64,000 nucleotides of DNA from Monocercomonoides exilis (Eukaryota; Preaxostyla; Oxymonadida; Polymastigidae), in contig LSRY02000049.1 of assembly GCA_001643675.2 (NCBI GenBank), positions 372,001 through 436,000 on the forward strand, given 5' to 3'. Positions 24,150 through 36,652 of the stretch are shown one piece after another (positions within the stretch are counted from its first letter, which is position 1; each line of letters begins with the position of its first letter). The translations under genes and the position numbers were made by a program. A model generated the notes under the pieces. It had not been told where the DNA came from and ran no database searches. It was given only the letters and a program-made list of their open reading frames with translations.

Positions 24150-26586
24150 CTACTGGGTGTGTTCCATGTTATGTGACGTGTGGAGATGTGATGAAATTGG
24201 AGTGTGAAGGGCAGAAGAAGTGGATGTTGTTGACTTTGATGGAGGGTAGCACGAATTAGACAGGCAAGAAGAGGTGGTTTGCTGAAGCTGTATGCATAGA
24301 GAAAAATGAAAATAGTACATAGGAAAAAAAATAATAATTTTTATTATAATTTAAAATTTTTGTTTGGACAAATAAAGAATAAAAAATATCAGAAAATATC
24401 AAGAAAAAGAAAGCAAAAAAATTATGAAAGTTTAAAAAGCATACATAAGGTTCGTCAAAATAAAGATCATCAGAAAGTGCTCGTCGTGTCATAGGGGCTG
24501 TTCTAAAGAACAGATCATCCTCGTCAAAGAAGTGAAGTCTGTCTTCGTCTTCGTCTTCTTCGTCAAGCTCATCAAACGCATCGTAGTCGTCCATCAACCC
24601 CATTCCGCTATGCAGCCCAAGCAAGTCAAAATCATCGAGCGTCTGTTCGTTCTCCATCTCGCATTCTCCTGCATTTTCATCCTCTAAGCTTTCTCCACTC
24701 CCATCTTCAGAAAGGAGAATCGAGTCAAAATGGAACTTTCCTCCATCGCTTGATATCCTATCGCCTGCAGCATCATCAATCTTCATTCCCAGGTCTTCGT
24801 CTTCATCGTCAATGATCCGCCCTTCAATTCCAATTTGCCTTATTTCCTTTTCAACATCATCCACACCTATGATTTCCTCGTTTTCATTCGGCATTTGCTG
24901 CTGCCTGAATTGCTGAATGTCCTCTGTGCTCATGAAGTGCTCGTCTTGTTCATCGATCTCATCAAACAAGCGCTGTCTGAGTTCATTTTTCGTTTTTTCA
25001 TCATAAATGCATCCTGTGGACCCTCTTCTTTGTTGCTTCGATTTCCTTCCTTCTGCTCTTTTGTTGATATCTGCTCTTTTCTGCGCATATGGTCCATTCT
25101 CATATTTCTGCTTCCCCTTCTTTGCATTTCCATCTAAATCAATATCTTGCATTTCAGCCTTCGACAACATAGGGAAAGGTGCAGTTGATGCCATCATCGC
25201 TTTTTCTCTTTGCATCATTTTTTCCTTTCTTCTCATCAGCACCAGCATTTGCTTCTCATACTGCTTTCTCTTCTTTTGTTCCAGTTTTGCTCGTTTCTCT
25301 CGTCTAAGTCGTTCTCTCGCTTCCTTTCGGGCTTTCTTCTCCTCTTCAGTCAGTCGCTCGATGTTCATTCCCTGGAATCTGATCGATGATGGTGTGCAGA
25401 ATGCGTCATGAAACGTAGAACGCTGTTGAACACTTTCCTCTGTCTTAAATTCGTCTTTGGCTTCTTCCTTTCTTTCTTTTGAATTCTGCTGCTCTGAATC
25501 ATCTGTCGAGGCTTTTTCGTTATTATCGCTTTCCTTTTGTTCAGTTGATCCCTTTTCTAAATCTTCTCTTCTCTTCTTTCCACTTCCTGCAGGAGGCACG
25601 TGAATAAGAGTCAGAGGTGAATGCACTGGAGTGGATGTGTTTGGCGGAACTAAAATTGTGTGCGCATCGAAAATTGGAGTGGGTGGATGAAAGTCAATGT
25701 CTGTATTTTTAGGCGTGCTTCTTGCAGATCCCAAAGAAGAAGAAGGTGTTGAAGGAATGGGCTGAGTTGACGAATACTTTGAAAGAGAACTTGAATGAAT
25801 TGGTGTTTGAAGCATTGAAGATCCTTCTAAACGCTGAGGAGGAATTGACGAAGATGAATTGTTTAAAGTTGAAAACGTAGGAGGAGTTCGCTTTGGCGTC
25901 AGGCTTTTTATTTCTGCGAGAAGATGCATACGTCTCTCCTTCCAACCTTCTCCTCCAACTTTCAGTGCCTTTGCAAGACGAATAAGCTGTCTTTTTCTTT
26001 GTTTCCGAAATGCGAGAACAACCCTGAATTCATCATCATATTCATCTCTCTTTCGACGAAAAGCTTCCATTTCCTCTGGTGATCTTGCCTTTAAGCCAAA
26101 AATTCCTTTTGGTGCTTCTGATTCGAATTCATCTTGCGGAGATGCTGTTGCATCTTGTTGTACTTCATTTTGAGCAGAATTGTTGTCACTTGATGTTGAT
26201 AATGGTGATTCTAAATTTGTTCCGAAAAATGAAAACAAACAGCAATCATCAAAGCAATACAAGAAAATAAAAAAGATTCAAAATAAATGCAAGTCAAGCC
26301 TAAATGTTTCATTGGCCTTCCTGGTGTTTTTGGATCGTCTATTTGCATTGTTCCATATGGCGAACGCTTTTTCTCTTCCTGTTTGAATAAAAAAAAGTTC
26401 ATATAATTTCACGAGAAATTTTGTTTTTCATACCTCTATTTCTTTCAATTGCTTCATGTCAAACATTACGCGAAGTCCTTCTAAATGAATAAAACCCGAA
26501 TTCACAAAAGAAAAACTCATGTGAATTGCAAAAAATTGAATCAAACTTTTTGGTGTGTTTTTGGGTGTTTCATTTTTCTGTTCCAT
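24150..26586 (-). CDS. Protein phosphatase inhibitor 2 (IPP-2)-like protein with long C-terminal extension
   Basis: IPP-2 binds protein phosphatase 1 (family knowledge). Minus-strand exons are 26586-26547, 26480-26434, 26378-26300, 26210-24445 and 24287-24150, giving 689 residues. Once spliced, the N-terminus reads TPKKGLRVMFDMKQLKEIEE then IDDPKTPG, matching the IPP-2 pattern GILK, WDExN and x-I-D-E-P-x-T-P. FRRKRDEYDDEF (about residue 105) resembles the C-terminal FExKRKxHYNE helix of IPP-2. The remaining 550 residues, with TP-rich linkers, Lys/Arg-rich helix (about residues 330-400) and acidic stretches, are not part of known IPP-2 proteins, which are usually near 200 residues. The third intron appears to use GC at its donor (26299-26298), because no GT donor keeps the frame. 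The last exon adds a Ser/Thr-rich tail ending NMEHTQ. Confidence 0.72.
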
Positions 26587-26752
26587 GAGTAGTAAGATAT
26601 GTTGTTGATAGTTATGATATTTTCAACAAAATACACAAATTACAAGTTTGAATGGATGATCTAAGATCACTTTTGTAACCAATATTAACTACTTACCTTA
26701 GAGTTTCTGCCATAACATATTATCGAAAATCCGGAAATGGATATGCATGGTA
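26587..26752. promoter_or_regulatory. 166-bp divergent promoter region
   Basis: Separates the start codons of the IPP-2-like gene (minus) and the small coiled-coil gene (plus). AT-rich, no motif that I can name. Confidence 0.45.
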
Positions 26753-27830
26753 ATGAGCGAAACCGAAGGATTACTTTCACAAATTGCTGTGTGCTACCTT
26801 TTTCAATTTATGCGTTATTCTTTTGTTTATTGAATAAATATTTTTAAAAATTTGAAGGTACTTGAAGGAAATGTTAGAGAAGAGCAATTACAAGTTAATT
26901 CTGCAGAAATTAAATTTCAACAGCTTAACGAGGAATTGGAAGCACGTTTGCTTGGATTTTATAGGAGTATTGCTTTTATTTGTGAAAGTTAAACGAAAGA
27001 ATCAGGTATTGTTAGCATCAATCCAGAAAAACGAAGAACAGTTGATCATGAAAACTGAAAATGCACGAGATCTCGAAAGCCAACTAGGTCGCGAAGCAAT
27101 AATGGATGATAATCTCAGAACAGAAGTTGGAGCTTTGCAGGAAGTTGCTGATAAAAAATTAAAAATTAATGAAGCTAAAATGTGTGCTTAAATTTGGGGA
27201 TATTTTTTCTTAGATTCTTTTACGCTTATTCTAGAACAAATTTACGAACAAAATATGAGGAATATTCAAGTAAGGCAAGATCATATCACATGTTTTTCAT
27301 TCAGCAGCCATCTTATCAACCAATTGTAGCGCTCAAAGCAGAACTAGCATCACTTCAAATGGGTTTGTTGTTTTTTTGAGTATTTTTTCATTCATGAATC
27401 ATAACCGAACTTTATTTTTTGATGAAATTTTTAAATAAAGAAGATGACTTTACGAATGACACAACAAAACAAAACGTTATTGATGAACTTTCTGAAGAAT
27501 TAGCTTCTCTACAACGAGAAGTGAAAGAAAAAAAGGAACAGAGAGAAGAAAGAATGAAAGAACTTAAAATAAATCATTCTCTCATGGCAGAATCACAACA
27601 TGGCGAAGATATCCAAAGGTATGAGATGAGATAATTCGATTTAAGTTCATTTTTTGCTATCACTTAATCAAATCTCCAATTTAAAAATCAAATTTATTTG
27701 AATCAGATTATACGCCGAACTTTCAGAAATGCAAAGACAAAAAGAAAAGCTCATTCAAGAAGTTGAATCAATAAGCTCATGCCATTTTTGCGATCATCAT
27801 TCTGAAAGAGAAAATTTAAATTCAGCTTGA
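26753..27830 (+). CDS. Small coiled-coil protein, 248 residues, six exons
   Basis: Exons are 26753-26788, 26858-26945, 26989-27181, 27235-27362, 27441-27618 and 27707-27830; all five joins keep frame. Introns are 69, 43, 53, 78 and 88 bp. The protein starts MSETEGLLSQIAVLEG and is almost wholly heptad-like coiled coil (QQLNEELEALKRKNQVLLAS, LRTEVGALQEVADKK, ELSEELASLQREVKEKKEQ). It ends with SSCHFCDHHSERENLNSA, whose CxxC-HH cluster could bind a metal. No family is recognised. The 43-bp intron (26946-26988) was chosen because other acceptors break the heptad pattern. Its stop is 93 bp upstream of the TBC gene start. Confidence 0.68.
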
Positions 27831-27923
27831 TTTATTTTTTTGTGTTTTGTTTGTTATTTTATTTGAAGCTATCAATTTTTGACATGTAGCCATTATTTAT
27901 TCCAATTAAAAGTTGATCAGAAG

Positions 27924-29591
27924 ATGAATGATGAATTAGACAAAATTTTATTGCAACCATATATTAATGTAAATGAATTAAAACATATTGCACAAATTAA
28001 AGGTCTTGGTTCACATGAATACAGACGGATTATTTGGCCTTTGCTTCTGAATGTTTCTCTTTCAAACAACTTTTCTCCGCGTTCATCTGAAGAAAAAACA
28101 AACAAATCAATAAATTATCGTAATCAGGCAATTCAACAAGCACCAACCGAACAGTTACGGAAACAAATTCATCTTGATTCCATTCGAACCTTCGGTGATT
28201 TTCACTCAAATTCAATGATTAAATTTGCCTTAAGACGTGACCTGGAACTTCTCATGAATAGCATATTTGCTCTAAATCCGAAACTTCATTACTATCAAGG
28301 CTACAATGACATTTGTAGTGTTTTTCTTGTTATTTTTGGAAGAGATAATGCTCTGTCTCTTCTGCAGAGAATATCAACAACGTATCTTTTAGCTTTGCAC
28401 GAACCATCGTTTTCCACTGTTTCAAAGTTCATGGAACTTCAGTTTCCGCTCATATCTTTATATTCATCGGAATTATATAAATTCTTATATGATTCCACTG
28501 TTAGCGAAAATTATTCTTTGCCTTGCTTTCTGACGTGGTTTGTAAATTTCATAATTTATCAATTATTTGTTTGAAATTGTTTTTTTAATTTTAAATCTAG
28601 GTTTTCTCATTCATTTGCGGTTCCTCCCTATCAAATAGTTGCTCGAATTTTTGATTTAATAATTGCTAGTCATCCGTTGATGCCTATTTATCTGTCATCC
28701 TCTCTTTGTTTGCATCCACGTGTAATGCGCCCAATGATCAATACTCGTTTATCTTCCAGAGATGATTTGGACGATGGATCATCATCAATTTCTTCGCTTT
28801 CGTGTGAGCAAGGAATTGTATGTGATTTTGCCACGGCTCATGCGCATCTTTCTTCTTTTATATCGTCAACATCTCCATTATTTTCAACAACAGAAAAAGA
28901 GGACTCTCCTTCCCAAGCAGAACTTCAGCAGAGTCATAAGCACAAAAAAAAGATTGAAAAGATAAAAACTATATTCATTTCGCATCCTTCTAATATGTCT
29001 AATAATCTTCAATCAAATTCAGCTTCACCATCAGCTTCATCTTCAGAAATATCATCAAATTCTTCATCTCAGCATTCATTGTTTTCATCAACTGATTCAT
29101 CCACAGTTTCTGTATTTATAAAAGGCTCTCCATTTGAAAGCCAGAAGGAAACTCCGTTTTTCCGCTCTTTCTTGCATTCGGGTCTTCAGATGATGGAAGA
29201 TTTTCCGCCTTCGCTTTTTATCAACAGCTCGGACAATGCAGCCGGAGAAATGAAGCTGCCAAATAATAAGCAGTCAGCCTCCCAAGAAGAGCAGGAGTTT
29301 TTCTCAAAGCATGACGTATCAATAAGAGAAAGTGTGGTTGATTATTCAAACATTCTGAGAGCCAAACGGGAAGAAAAGCAAAAGCAAGCTAATAATTTGC
29401 AACAGAATGCGGATGAAGACAGCGATGTTAATCCGTTCTTTGATCCAAGCGATAAAAGAGAAGAATTCTTCAAAGAAATAAAAAAAAATTCATCAACCAT
29501 TTCAAACACTCAGCACACAGACTCTTCTCAGATGAATACTCATTCCGAGTTAGCTAATTCAACAGCTTCTTCTGCCACTCAGCTTTATGAT

Positions 29592-29629
<38 letters not shown>

Positions 29630-30962
29630 TTCTTCCGTCTCTTCCTCATTCCATTCAACCAGTTCAGATATTTCCTTTAGCCCAGTTGTTGTTCCGCCGA
29701 CTGTTACACTTCCCACTTCGCATCCATTCAGCCACTTTTATGACCTTCCATTTCACATCACATCGCCTGTGCCTGCAGAGCTGCTCAGAAAGCACAATCC
29801 TTTCTTTGATGATTGGCTAAGAAAGAAAGAGAGGGAAAGAGGGGAAATGAAGGAGAAAGAGAAAGAGAAAGAGAAAAATGAAGAGAAAGAGAGAGTGAAG
29901 GAGAGTGATAAGGTAGATGATATGAGAAACAAGAACGTTGAAAACCAATCTGCACAAAATACAAATGATGAAGTTTCATTTAATAATCAGTTGGATAGCA
30001 ATCATTCTATAACAACTGAAGCACACCATGATAAAGAATTATATGAAAAAGAAGAGAACAAAATAAAAGATAAGAATGAAGATGTGATGAAATGCAAAAT
30101 AGATGAGGAAGAGGAAGAGGAAGGAAGAGAAGAAGAAGAAGAAGAAGAAATGAGCAATGCGCTAATTCTGCCAAACTTAACAGAAGAGACATATGGAAGG
30201 CTTCCTCCTTCAGCTTATGCTTCAATTTCTAAGACAGGCAAAATAAAAGAAAAAGGAGGAGGAGAAGAAGAAGGCGAGGAAATGGAAGATGAAGATAATG
30301 GTATTTTGCTTGTTTTCAATCAAAACGACGACTCAAACATACCAGAATCTCGACGTATTCAAGACGATCACAGAGATCATGACCTTGATCCTGTCAAAAA
30401 AGAACTTGTGAATACTTCAAAAACTTCAAGCAGTTCTACCAACATAAGATCAGTTGCGGAATATCTAAAACAATATCCAGGCAGCTCTTCGGTCGGGTTT
30501 TCTCCAATTCGCTTTATTGTCCCTCCTTCTCCTTCTCCTCGTTCTTCTTCAACATCTTCTTCTTCTGCATCTTCTATGAATATTTCTTTATATGAATCGT
30601 CTGTTGCTTCACTGCCAGATCCTCTCCCGTCTTTTCTTCCTTTTCTTTGGGAAGAGGAAATATGCACAGAGAGAGAAAGGGAACTGAGAGAAAAAGAACG
30701 ACAACATCAAATATTTGAAAAAGCAAGAATTAAAGCTGAAAATGAAAAATTAAATAGCATCACGCGACAGAGGCGCGGAACAAGCAGAAAATCAAATATA
30801 GAAAAATATGTGAAAAGCGTACAAAAAAATCTTTCAAGCATAATCATTCCATCCAAACCTGATGTGACAAAATTAAAAGAACGCATAAAAACATTGCTTC
30901 TTACGTTCCCATTTTTACTTGTTATTATTGTTATACTTTGCATCAATTTGTGTCAACAGTAA
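27924..30962 (+). CDS. TBC1D20-like Rab GTPase-activating protein with C-terminal membrane anchor
   Basis: TBC1D20 stimulates GTP hydrolysis by Rab1-type GTPases at the ER/Golgi (family knowledge). Exons are 27924-28537 and 28601-30962, giving 991 residues. The TBC domain spans roughly residues 20-290: IWPLLL, the arginine finger in IHLDSIRTFGDFHSN (about 82), the glutamine finger in HYYQGYNDI (about 122), and LTWFSHSFAVPPYQ across the 63-bp intron, then FDLIIASHPLMPIYL. FATAHAHLSSF corresponds to the end of the catalytic unit. A terminal hydrophobic segment (TLLLTFPFLLVIIVILCI, about 963-984) matches the tail anchor that marks TBC1D20. Between them lie about 650 residues of Ser-, Glu- and Lys-rich low complexity; human TBC1D20 is about 400 residues in total. 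Start: the ATG at 27924. Confidence 0.88.
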
Positions 30963-31173
30963 TTTGTAATTTTTTGTTTGTGGTGTTTTTGTTCTATATA
31001 TTATCTATTGTTATTTATGAATATTTCATTAAAATTATTTGATTTATAAAAAATAGGAGGATATTTCGTTTTGTGAATTATAATTGTATTTTTGACGGTA
31101 ATAAAAATCATGTGAAACTTAATAAGATTATAATCTTCTTTTCCAGGTTGATCAATTAGTATAATAATTTCAT

Positions 31174-34100
31174 ATGTCAACGCTTCGCTTTGAAATTTCG
31201 TCTTTTTCAAGTGAAGATGAAACAAGGCCAGTTCAAAACCTCTGCAAAAAGCAGCAACAAAATCCTGGATGGCAATCAGAAAAGTTTAATTTTTCGAAAA
31301 AAATTTTTTGAGTGAATTTTTTTTTATTTGTAGAAATCCTTCTTACCCACAGGAAATTACTGTTAAGTTTCCTGATGGACCTGTGCATTTAACTTCTTTG
31401 CATTTACTTTCCCATGAAATAAAAATTCCTTCTAAAATTGAATTTCAGCTTGGACTACCAAAAAATGGCGAATTTGCTGAATCTATTGATGAATGCTTTG
31501 TATTTATTCTTGGGTTTGCATTTCTTGATGAGCATTTTCACAATTTAATATTTTTTGTCAGTCATATTCTTTTTGGAAGCAATGAGCAAAAAAATTATCA
31601 ATATTCAGAGCTAAAATCTCTTGACTTAAATACTTATGCCCAATACATCCGATTAGTAATTTATCCTTGCCATCAAAATGAAATGAATGTTTTTAAACAA
31701 GTAGGCCTTCGTGCTATAAAGTTCGAAGGAGAAACTGTTTCTGAAAGTCCAGTTTGTAAAAAAAATATTTTATCTTCGATATTTAAGCATCTAATCAGAT
31801 TTTACAAGCGCAAATGAGGCAATTTTTATATATTGCAAGTGGAGGGATGATTCAATATGGATCACCATATGCTGCTCAAACGAAAGTGACAAGCAAGCAA
31901 AATGAACCTTCAGCCAAATCACCTGAAACTTCTATGCAAGATACAGGCACTTCGATAGCAAATGATTTGACTCAATTGGATTCTTCAATTAGCAGCGTTA
32001 AAAAGAACGTGGCAAAAGTTGAAGCAATGAGCGCTGCAGAATGCAAAGCAAAGTGTGGAATTGATTGGCAATTAGACGAACAAACAGAAGCTACTCTTGT
32101 AGAACTTGTTCAAAAGAAAGAAGAAAGTTCGGAAAAAGATGACTTTGACACAGCACTGAGAATGAAGAATGCAATTGACATTGTTAAAAATGTGTGCAGT
32201 GTTTTAAAGACATCCTCGGAATTCACATTATTTTTTAATGTTGCCTTTTTAATTGCAACAGGTTTCAAAGCGATTAGCCCAACTGGAAGAAGAGAAAGCC
32301 AAAGCAAAGATAGTCGATGACTTTGAATCATGCAAACGTGCCAAGCGAGAAATAGATCGGATTCGTGAAGATATTCGACAGACAGCAGAAGGAACAGGTG
32401 ATTGGAGCAAAGACCAGGAAGCAGAAGAAGACGCAGCATTGCGAGACAAAAAGCAGCACAGGAAAGCAAGAATCGAAAGTGGGAGGCGAAGAAGAGGAAG
32501 AGAGTCTGAGCGCTCACTTTCACCTCCGACGTTGTCGAACTTCCAGACTTCTGAATCGTCAGCATACCCATCTGCTACACAGGAATCGCCTTTGGCCACG
32601 TCTCATCTTTTGGGAACAACACAGTCAACATTTCATCCTTCCTCATCGCAGTCTCCTGCTTCCCTGAGGGAAAGAGGAAGAGGAAGGTCTCAATCGCTGG
32701 AGAACGACCGCAGCCGAAGCGAGCTGGCTGAGTTAGAGCGAGCTGAAATGATAGAGAGAGAAAGGGAAATCGAAGAAACGGAACGCCGCAAAGTTAAAAA
32801 AATGGTGAATGGTGCTGATAAAATGACTGATGAGGAAAAAGAAGCATTTGGACTGCTACCAAAAGGATCGAGTCAGCTGAGAGAGAAAGAAGATAATTTC
32901 ATCTGGGGCAAAAACTCACAGAAAATAAAAGAAAGAGAAGCGGCTGAAGAAGGTGAGGCTGGTAAGTATATGGAAAGATCAGGCAGCACTTCTGATGTTG
33001 CAATAGGCAAAGGTGAGAATGAAACAGCCAGAGAAACAAATTATGATCAGAAGTCTGCAGTGGCAAAGAAATCTTCAGATGAAGCTGCAATCGAGTTTGA
33101 AAATCAACAGAAACAGATTGGAATTGAGGGTTTGCTTTCACCTTTCTTTATGTTTTTTGATCTAAAGATTATTCTTGAATGAATTTGTATTCTTTCAATT
33201 TTTATTTTTTATTATTTTATCAACAGAAGAAGATGCAAAGCCTTTGACTGAAGGAGAGAAAGATGAATATGCAGCTCTGATAGAAATTGTTGGTGAAATG
33301 ACCGTTGCACGTCTTCGCAGCGAAGAAGGAGTTTTTGTTCTGAAAGGGCTGAGCGATGTCCAGTCGCTTTTCAGCGATGAAAAGGGAGCCTCAAGGGAAG
33401 TTGACTGCAACCAATTTGCTCCGCTTATTTCAGGCTTTCTCCTCCGCCTGCAGCAAAAGAAGAACGCTTCTGTATCGCGTGATGCGCTTGCACTTTGCAA
33501 CGTGATTTCTCAACGTATCACATCTCCTCCGGTGCTTTCTGAATTCTGTGAAGAGCAGCTGCGGAGCGTTGTAGAACGGGTGAATGACTCCAACCGCGGA
33601 GTGAAGGAGAAAGCTGCTCTGTTTGTGCTATTTTGCTCCAAGGAAGAATGCTTGGGCTCTCATCGAGTAATTTCGATGCTTATCCCATCGAAGAATACAT
33701 TGAACTATTCCTCTTCAACTGCACAGCTTTCACCTGCCAAAGCAGCGCAAGCTGTAACAACCAACTATGCAATTACCAACTGGAGGCTTCACTTGGAAAG
33801 GCTTTTGCTTATGAAGAATGTTATTCAACGATGGATAGAGTCGAAGTCATCCACGTCTGCATCAGCTTCTTCTTCCACCACCAATTTAGCAAAACGCACT
33901 GTAAAGTTGGGGCAAGCTGTGCCTATTGATGCCCTGTTGAATTATCTCACTGTTCAGCTCACATCATCTTCTGCTGAAGTGAGAAATGTCTCTGTTGATG
34001 TGTTTGTGATGTGTGCAAAGGAAGAAGAGGCTGAAAAGGGAGGGAAACTTGATAAGTTGAATGTGAGACTATTGGAAAAAGAAGAGTACGGAATTATTCC

Positions 34101-35289
34101 TGCTATTATCAAGAAAATTAGAGAGAAGCTGAACTTGCCTCAGGCTCAAAAAGAAAGTAGTGTGATCAAATCTACTCCAAATCCGCAGCAGGCATCAACT
34201 GCTTCTTTAACGCCCAAACGGCCTGGCCAAGCAGCTGGAAAGGGATTAGCTGAAGCTACCAAAAGTTCAGCATCTCCGTCTTTAAATCATTCTCCTTCAA
34301 AGGCAACAGGCATACCTCGTGCTTCGGCTGTGCCGAAAGGTAATTCTAAAATTCCTTCACTTCAACCAAAGAAGCCTGCAGCTTCCGGCACTTCAAAACA
34401 GCCCAGTCATTCACCTCAGAATCAAAAGAGTGAACCATCAACCTCCGTTTCAACTGTTGGTGGTGCTACACCAGGAGTGCAAAATCGAGCTGGAGTGGAA
34501 GACGAAAATGCAGACGATGATGAAGAAGACTGGACATACTGCGAATATTGCCTTTTGTCAAATGGAAGCTGGACGCAGAAGGATGTGATGGAACATCAGA
34601 GAAAAGAATGCCCACTTCTTGTTGAATGTGTCGAATGTAGATCGATTGTGCGTGTGGATGAATTGACTGTCCATTTGCTTACGCAATGTGCTCCTGCTGT
34701 TGCACGAGGCTTATACACGGAGTGCCCTCGGTGCCATGAAGCCATTCGCTCAGACGAACTCCAGCAGCACCTGGAGAAAGCGCAATGCATCCCTTCAGCT
34801 GCTGACAATGTGAAAGATGGAGAAGATCCACCTCCCACAATTCGCTGCCCACTTTGCCACAAAGACATTTCTGCGGTCGACGATGGGTGGACAGTGCATC
34901 TTGGAAGGAAGCCTGGCTGCCCCCAAAATCCGAGATCTAAGTTTATCAAAGACGGACCGTTTACATTTGATCCTACCACCACATCTGCCATGTCAGCTTC
35001 TCCGATGGTGGCTCCTGTCAGCTCTTCTGGTTCTAATCTTCCGTCTTCTCTTGTTTCATCATCGTCTTCAACTTCGGTCATTTCAACACCGATAAAAGGA
35101 GCATCAATTTCGGGAGTCTCTTCTAAGTCAATTGCTTCTCCTTCATCTCTTCCTAAGGGTGCTAGTAAAATTCCAATCCTCACTTCAACTGGATCTAAGG
35201 CTTCAAAGCAAGTAATAGCTTCTCCTAAGGCCAACACGTCATTGCCGAATAATTTTAAAAGTCAAATTCCTCATTTAAAGAAAAAATGA
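31174..35289 (+). CDS. CEP104: CEP104 / FAP256-like ciliary tip protein
   Basis: CEP104 sits at the plus ends of ciliary microtubules and binds tubulin (family knowledge). Exons are 31174-31283, 31334-31513, 31562-31751, 31799-32191, 32262-33129 and 33227-35289, giving 1,267 residues. Domain order matches the family: N-terminal jelly-roll-like region (NPGWQSEK, FPQEI-like YPQEITV, SKIEFQL, LGHILFGSNEQ, YSELKSL, YIRLVIYPCHQN; residues 1-160); coiled coil with two paired repeats (DDFDTALRMKNAI and DDFESCKRAKREI); a TOG-like helical domain (about 595-770); and C-terminal zinc fingers (about 1014-1158) with CEYC, CVEC, CPRC and CPLC pairs, ending GRKPGCPQNPR. Introns are 50, 48, 47, 70 and 97 bp. 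Ser-rich linkers lengthen it relative to human CEP104. It supports a flagellated organism. Confidence 0.93.
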
Positions 35290-35738
35290 AATAATTAAAT
35301 GTCCCTTATATAATAAAATGTTATTCAAATTATTGAACTAGTAGTTAAAAAATTTTTTTGAAATTTCTTTTTGGTAGATTTGATTTTCATTTATGTTTTT
35401 GTCTTTTTTTTTTTAATTTATTAAAATAACAATAAGAATAAAATTAGCGTTTATGTTATCACTCCGCTTTTATGTGAATTAATACATCTTCGATAATCTG
35501 GTTTATAGGAACAATAAAAAATAATTCTGTTTTCAAAAAAATATGGCAAGACCGCATTATATGGGAATGGCCTATTTTCTGTGAAAATAATATATGAGGA
35601 ATGTTAATAATATATATCAAGTTTTCATGCAACAGAGATGTGCGGAAGTTGACAATAAAGTAAAAAACAAAAAATGAAAAATTGAGGAAAAAATGGGTGA
35701 ATGGATTTTCAAAATTTTCAATTTTAAATAATAAATAA
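35290..35738. other. Intergenic region between convergent genes
   Basis: AT-rich spacer between the CEP104 stop and the stop of the small acidic gene on the other strand. A minus-strand open frame through it has no recognisable features. Nothing else seen. Confidence 0.45.
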
Positions 35739-35993
35739 TTAATCAACTTCCATGGGGTCAAATTCTGATGCACTTGCACTGTCCCCAGCTCCAAGTGAAT
35801 CTGATTCTTCAAATTCTGTCATTTGAAGAATGTCATTTTCATCAAAAATATCAGATTCTAATTCTGATTCTGTCGAGTCACTTTCTTCACTTTCAGATTC
35901 TTCTAATTCGTTTTCTTTTCCCGTTAAATCAAAGACGATTTCCTTTATTAATTCCTCAAATTGAATTTGTAAATTGCTTCTGACAGACCACAT
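35739..35993 (-). CDS. Small acidic hypothetical protein, 5' end uncertain
   Basis: The frame from the ATG at 35993 encodes 84 residues: a short helical start (NLQIQFEELIKEIVFDL) and then a Glu/Ser/Asp-rich tail ending EFDPMEVD. The frame is open upstream (LKKSDFSKIITHLS) to an AG at about 36032, so the first coding exon may lie further up and the true protein may be longer. No family is recognised. It could also be the C-terminal exon of a gene whose 5' part I have not resolved. Confidence 0.4.
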   Translation of the reverse strand: MWSVRSNLQIQFEELIKEIVFDLTGKENELEESESEESDSTESELESDIFDENDILQMTEFEESDSLGAGDSASASEFDPMEVD

Positions 35994-36640
35994 AGATAAA
36001 TGGGTGATAATTTTTGAAAAATCACTTTTTTTTAGCCTGATCAGACCCACAAAAAATCAGATCGATATTTTTTGTTACCGTAATTTTTTCAAAATTAATT
36101 AAAGCACTCTTTTTTTTTACTAAGGAAGAGTTTGTCGTTTAATTATTAACAATACACTTTGTTAACACAAACTGATAATGTCAAAAATTGAAGATAATAT
36201 GTTTTCTTCTTCTTATTTGAATGAAACTCGCGCATTTGAATATTTCAAAATTTCTTCTTTAATGAGATGAGTTTTTCCTTTAAATTATTCGAGTTAAAAC
36301 ATTAATTATCATTTTCACCTCATTGAGAATACAAAATAATTAATTAATTTCATTGAATCTTTTTATTTTCACATATTTTTTTCCTAACAATTTTGCTTCT
36401 TTTGACGTTTTCTACGAATCAAAAATAGCATTAAAACAATATTGAAAGAATTTATTTGGTTTTGTGCTGAAAAGCAATATATAAAAACTTATTAAAGCCA
36501 AAAAAATAATATCTTTAGTAATTTTTGAATAATGTTCATTGTTATCTCATGTTCAATCAACACTTTTCATCGATTGGAAATAGCAGCGTTATTAACTTCC
36601 GTAAGTTTCATTGATTTCATCGAGAGGAACATACTAATTA
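35994..36640. other. AT-rich region, possible missing 5' exon
   Basis: No supported gene. A short plus-strand frame from the ATG at 36180 (starting MSKIEDNMFSSS) ends after about 30 codons. Upstream exons of the small acidic gene may lie here. Confidence 0.35.
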
Positions 36641-36652
36641 TGATATTTGAAT

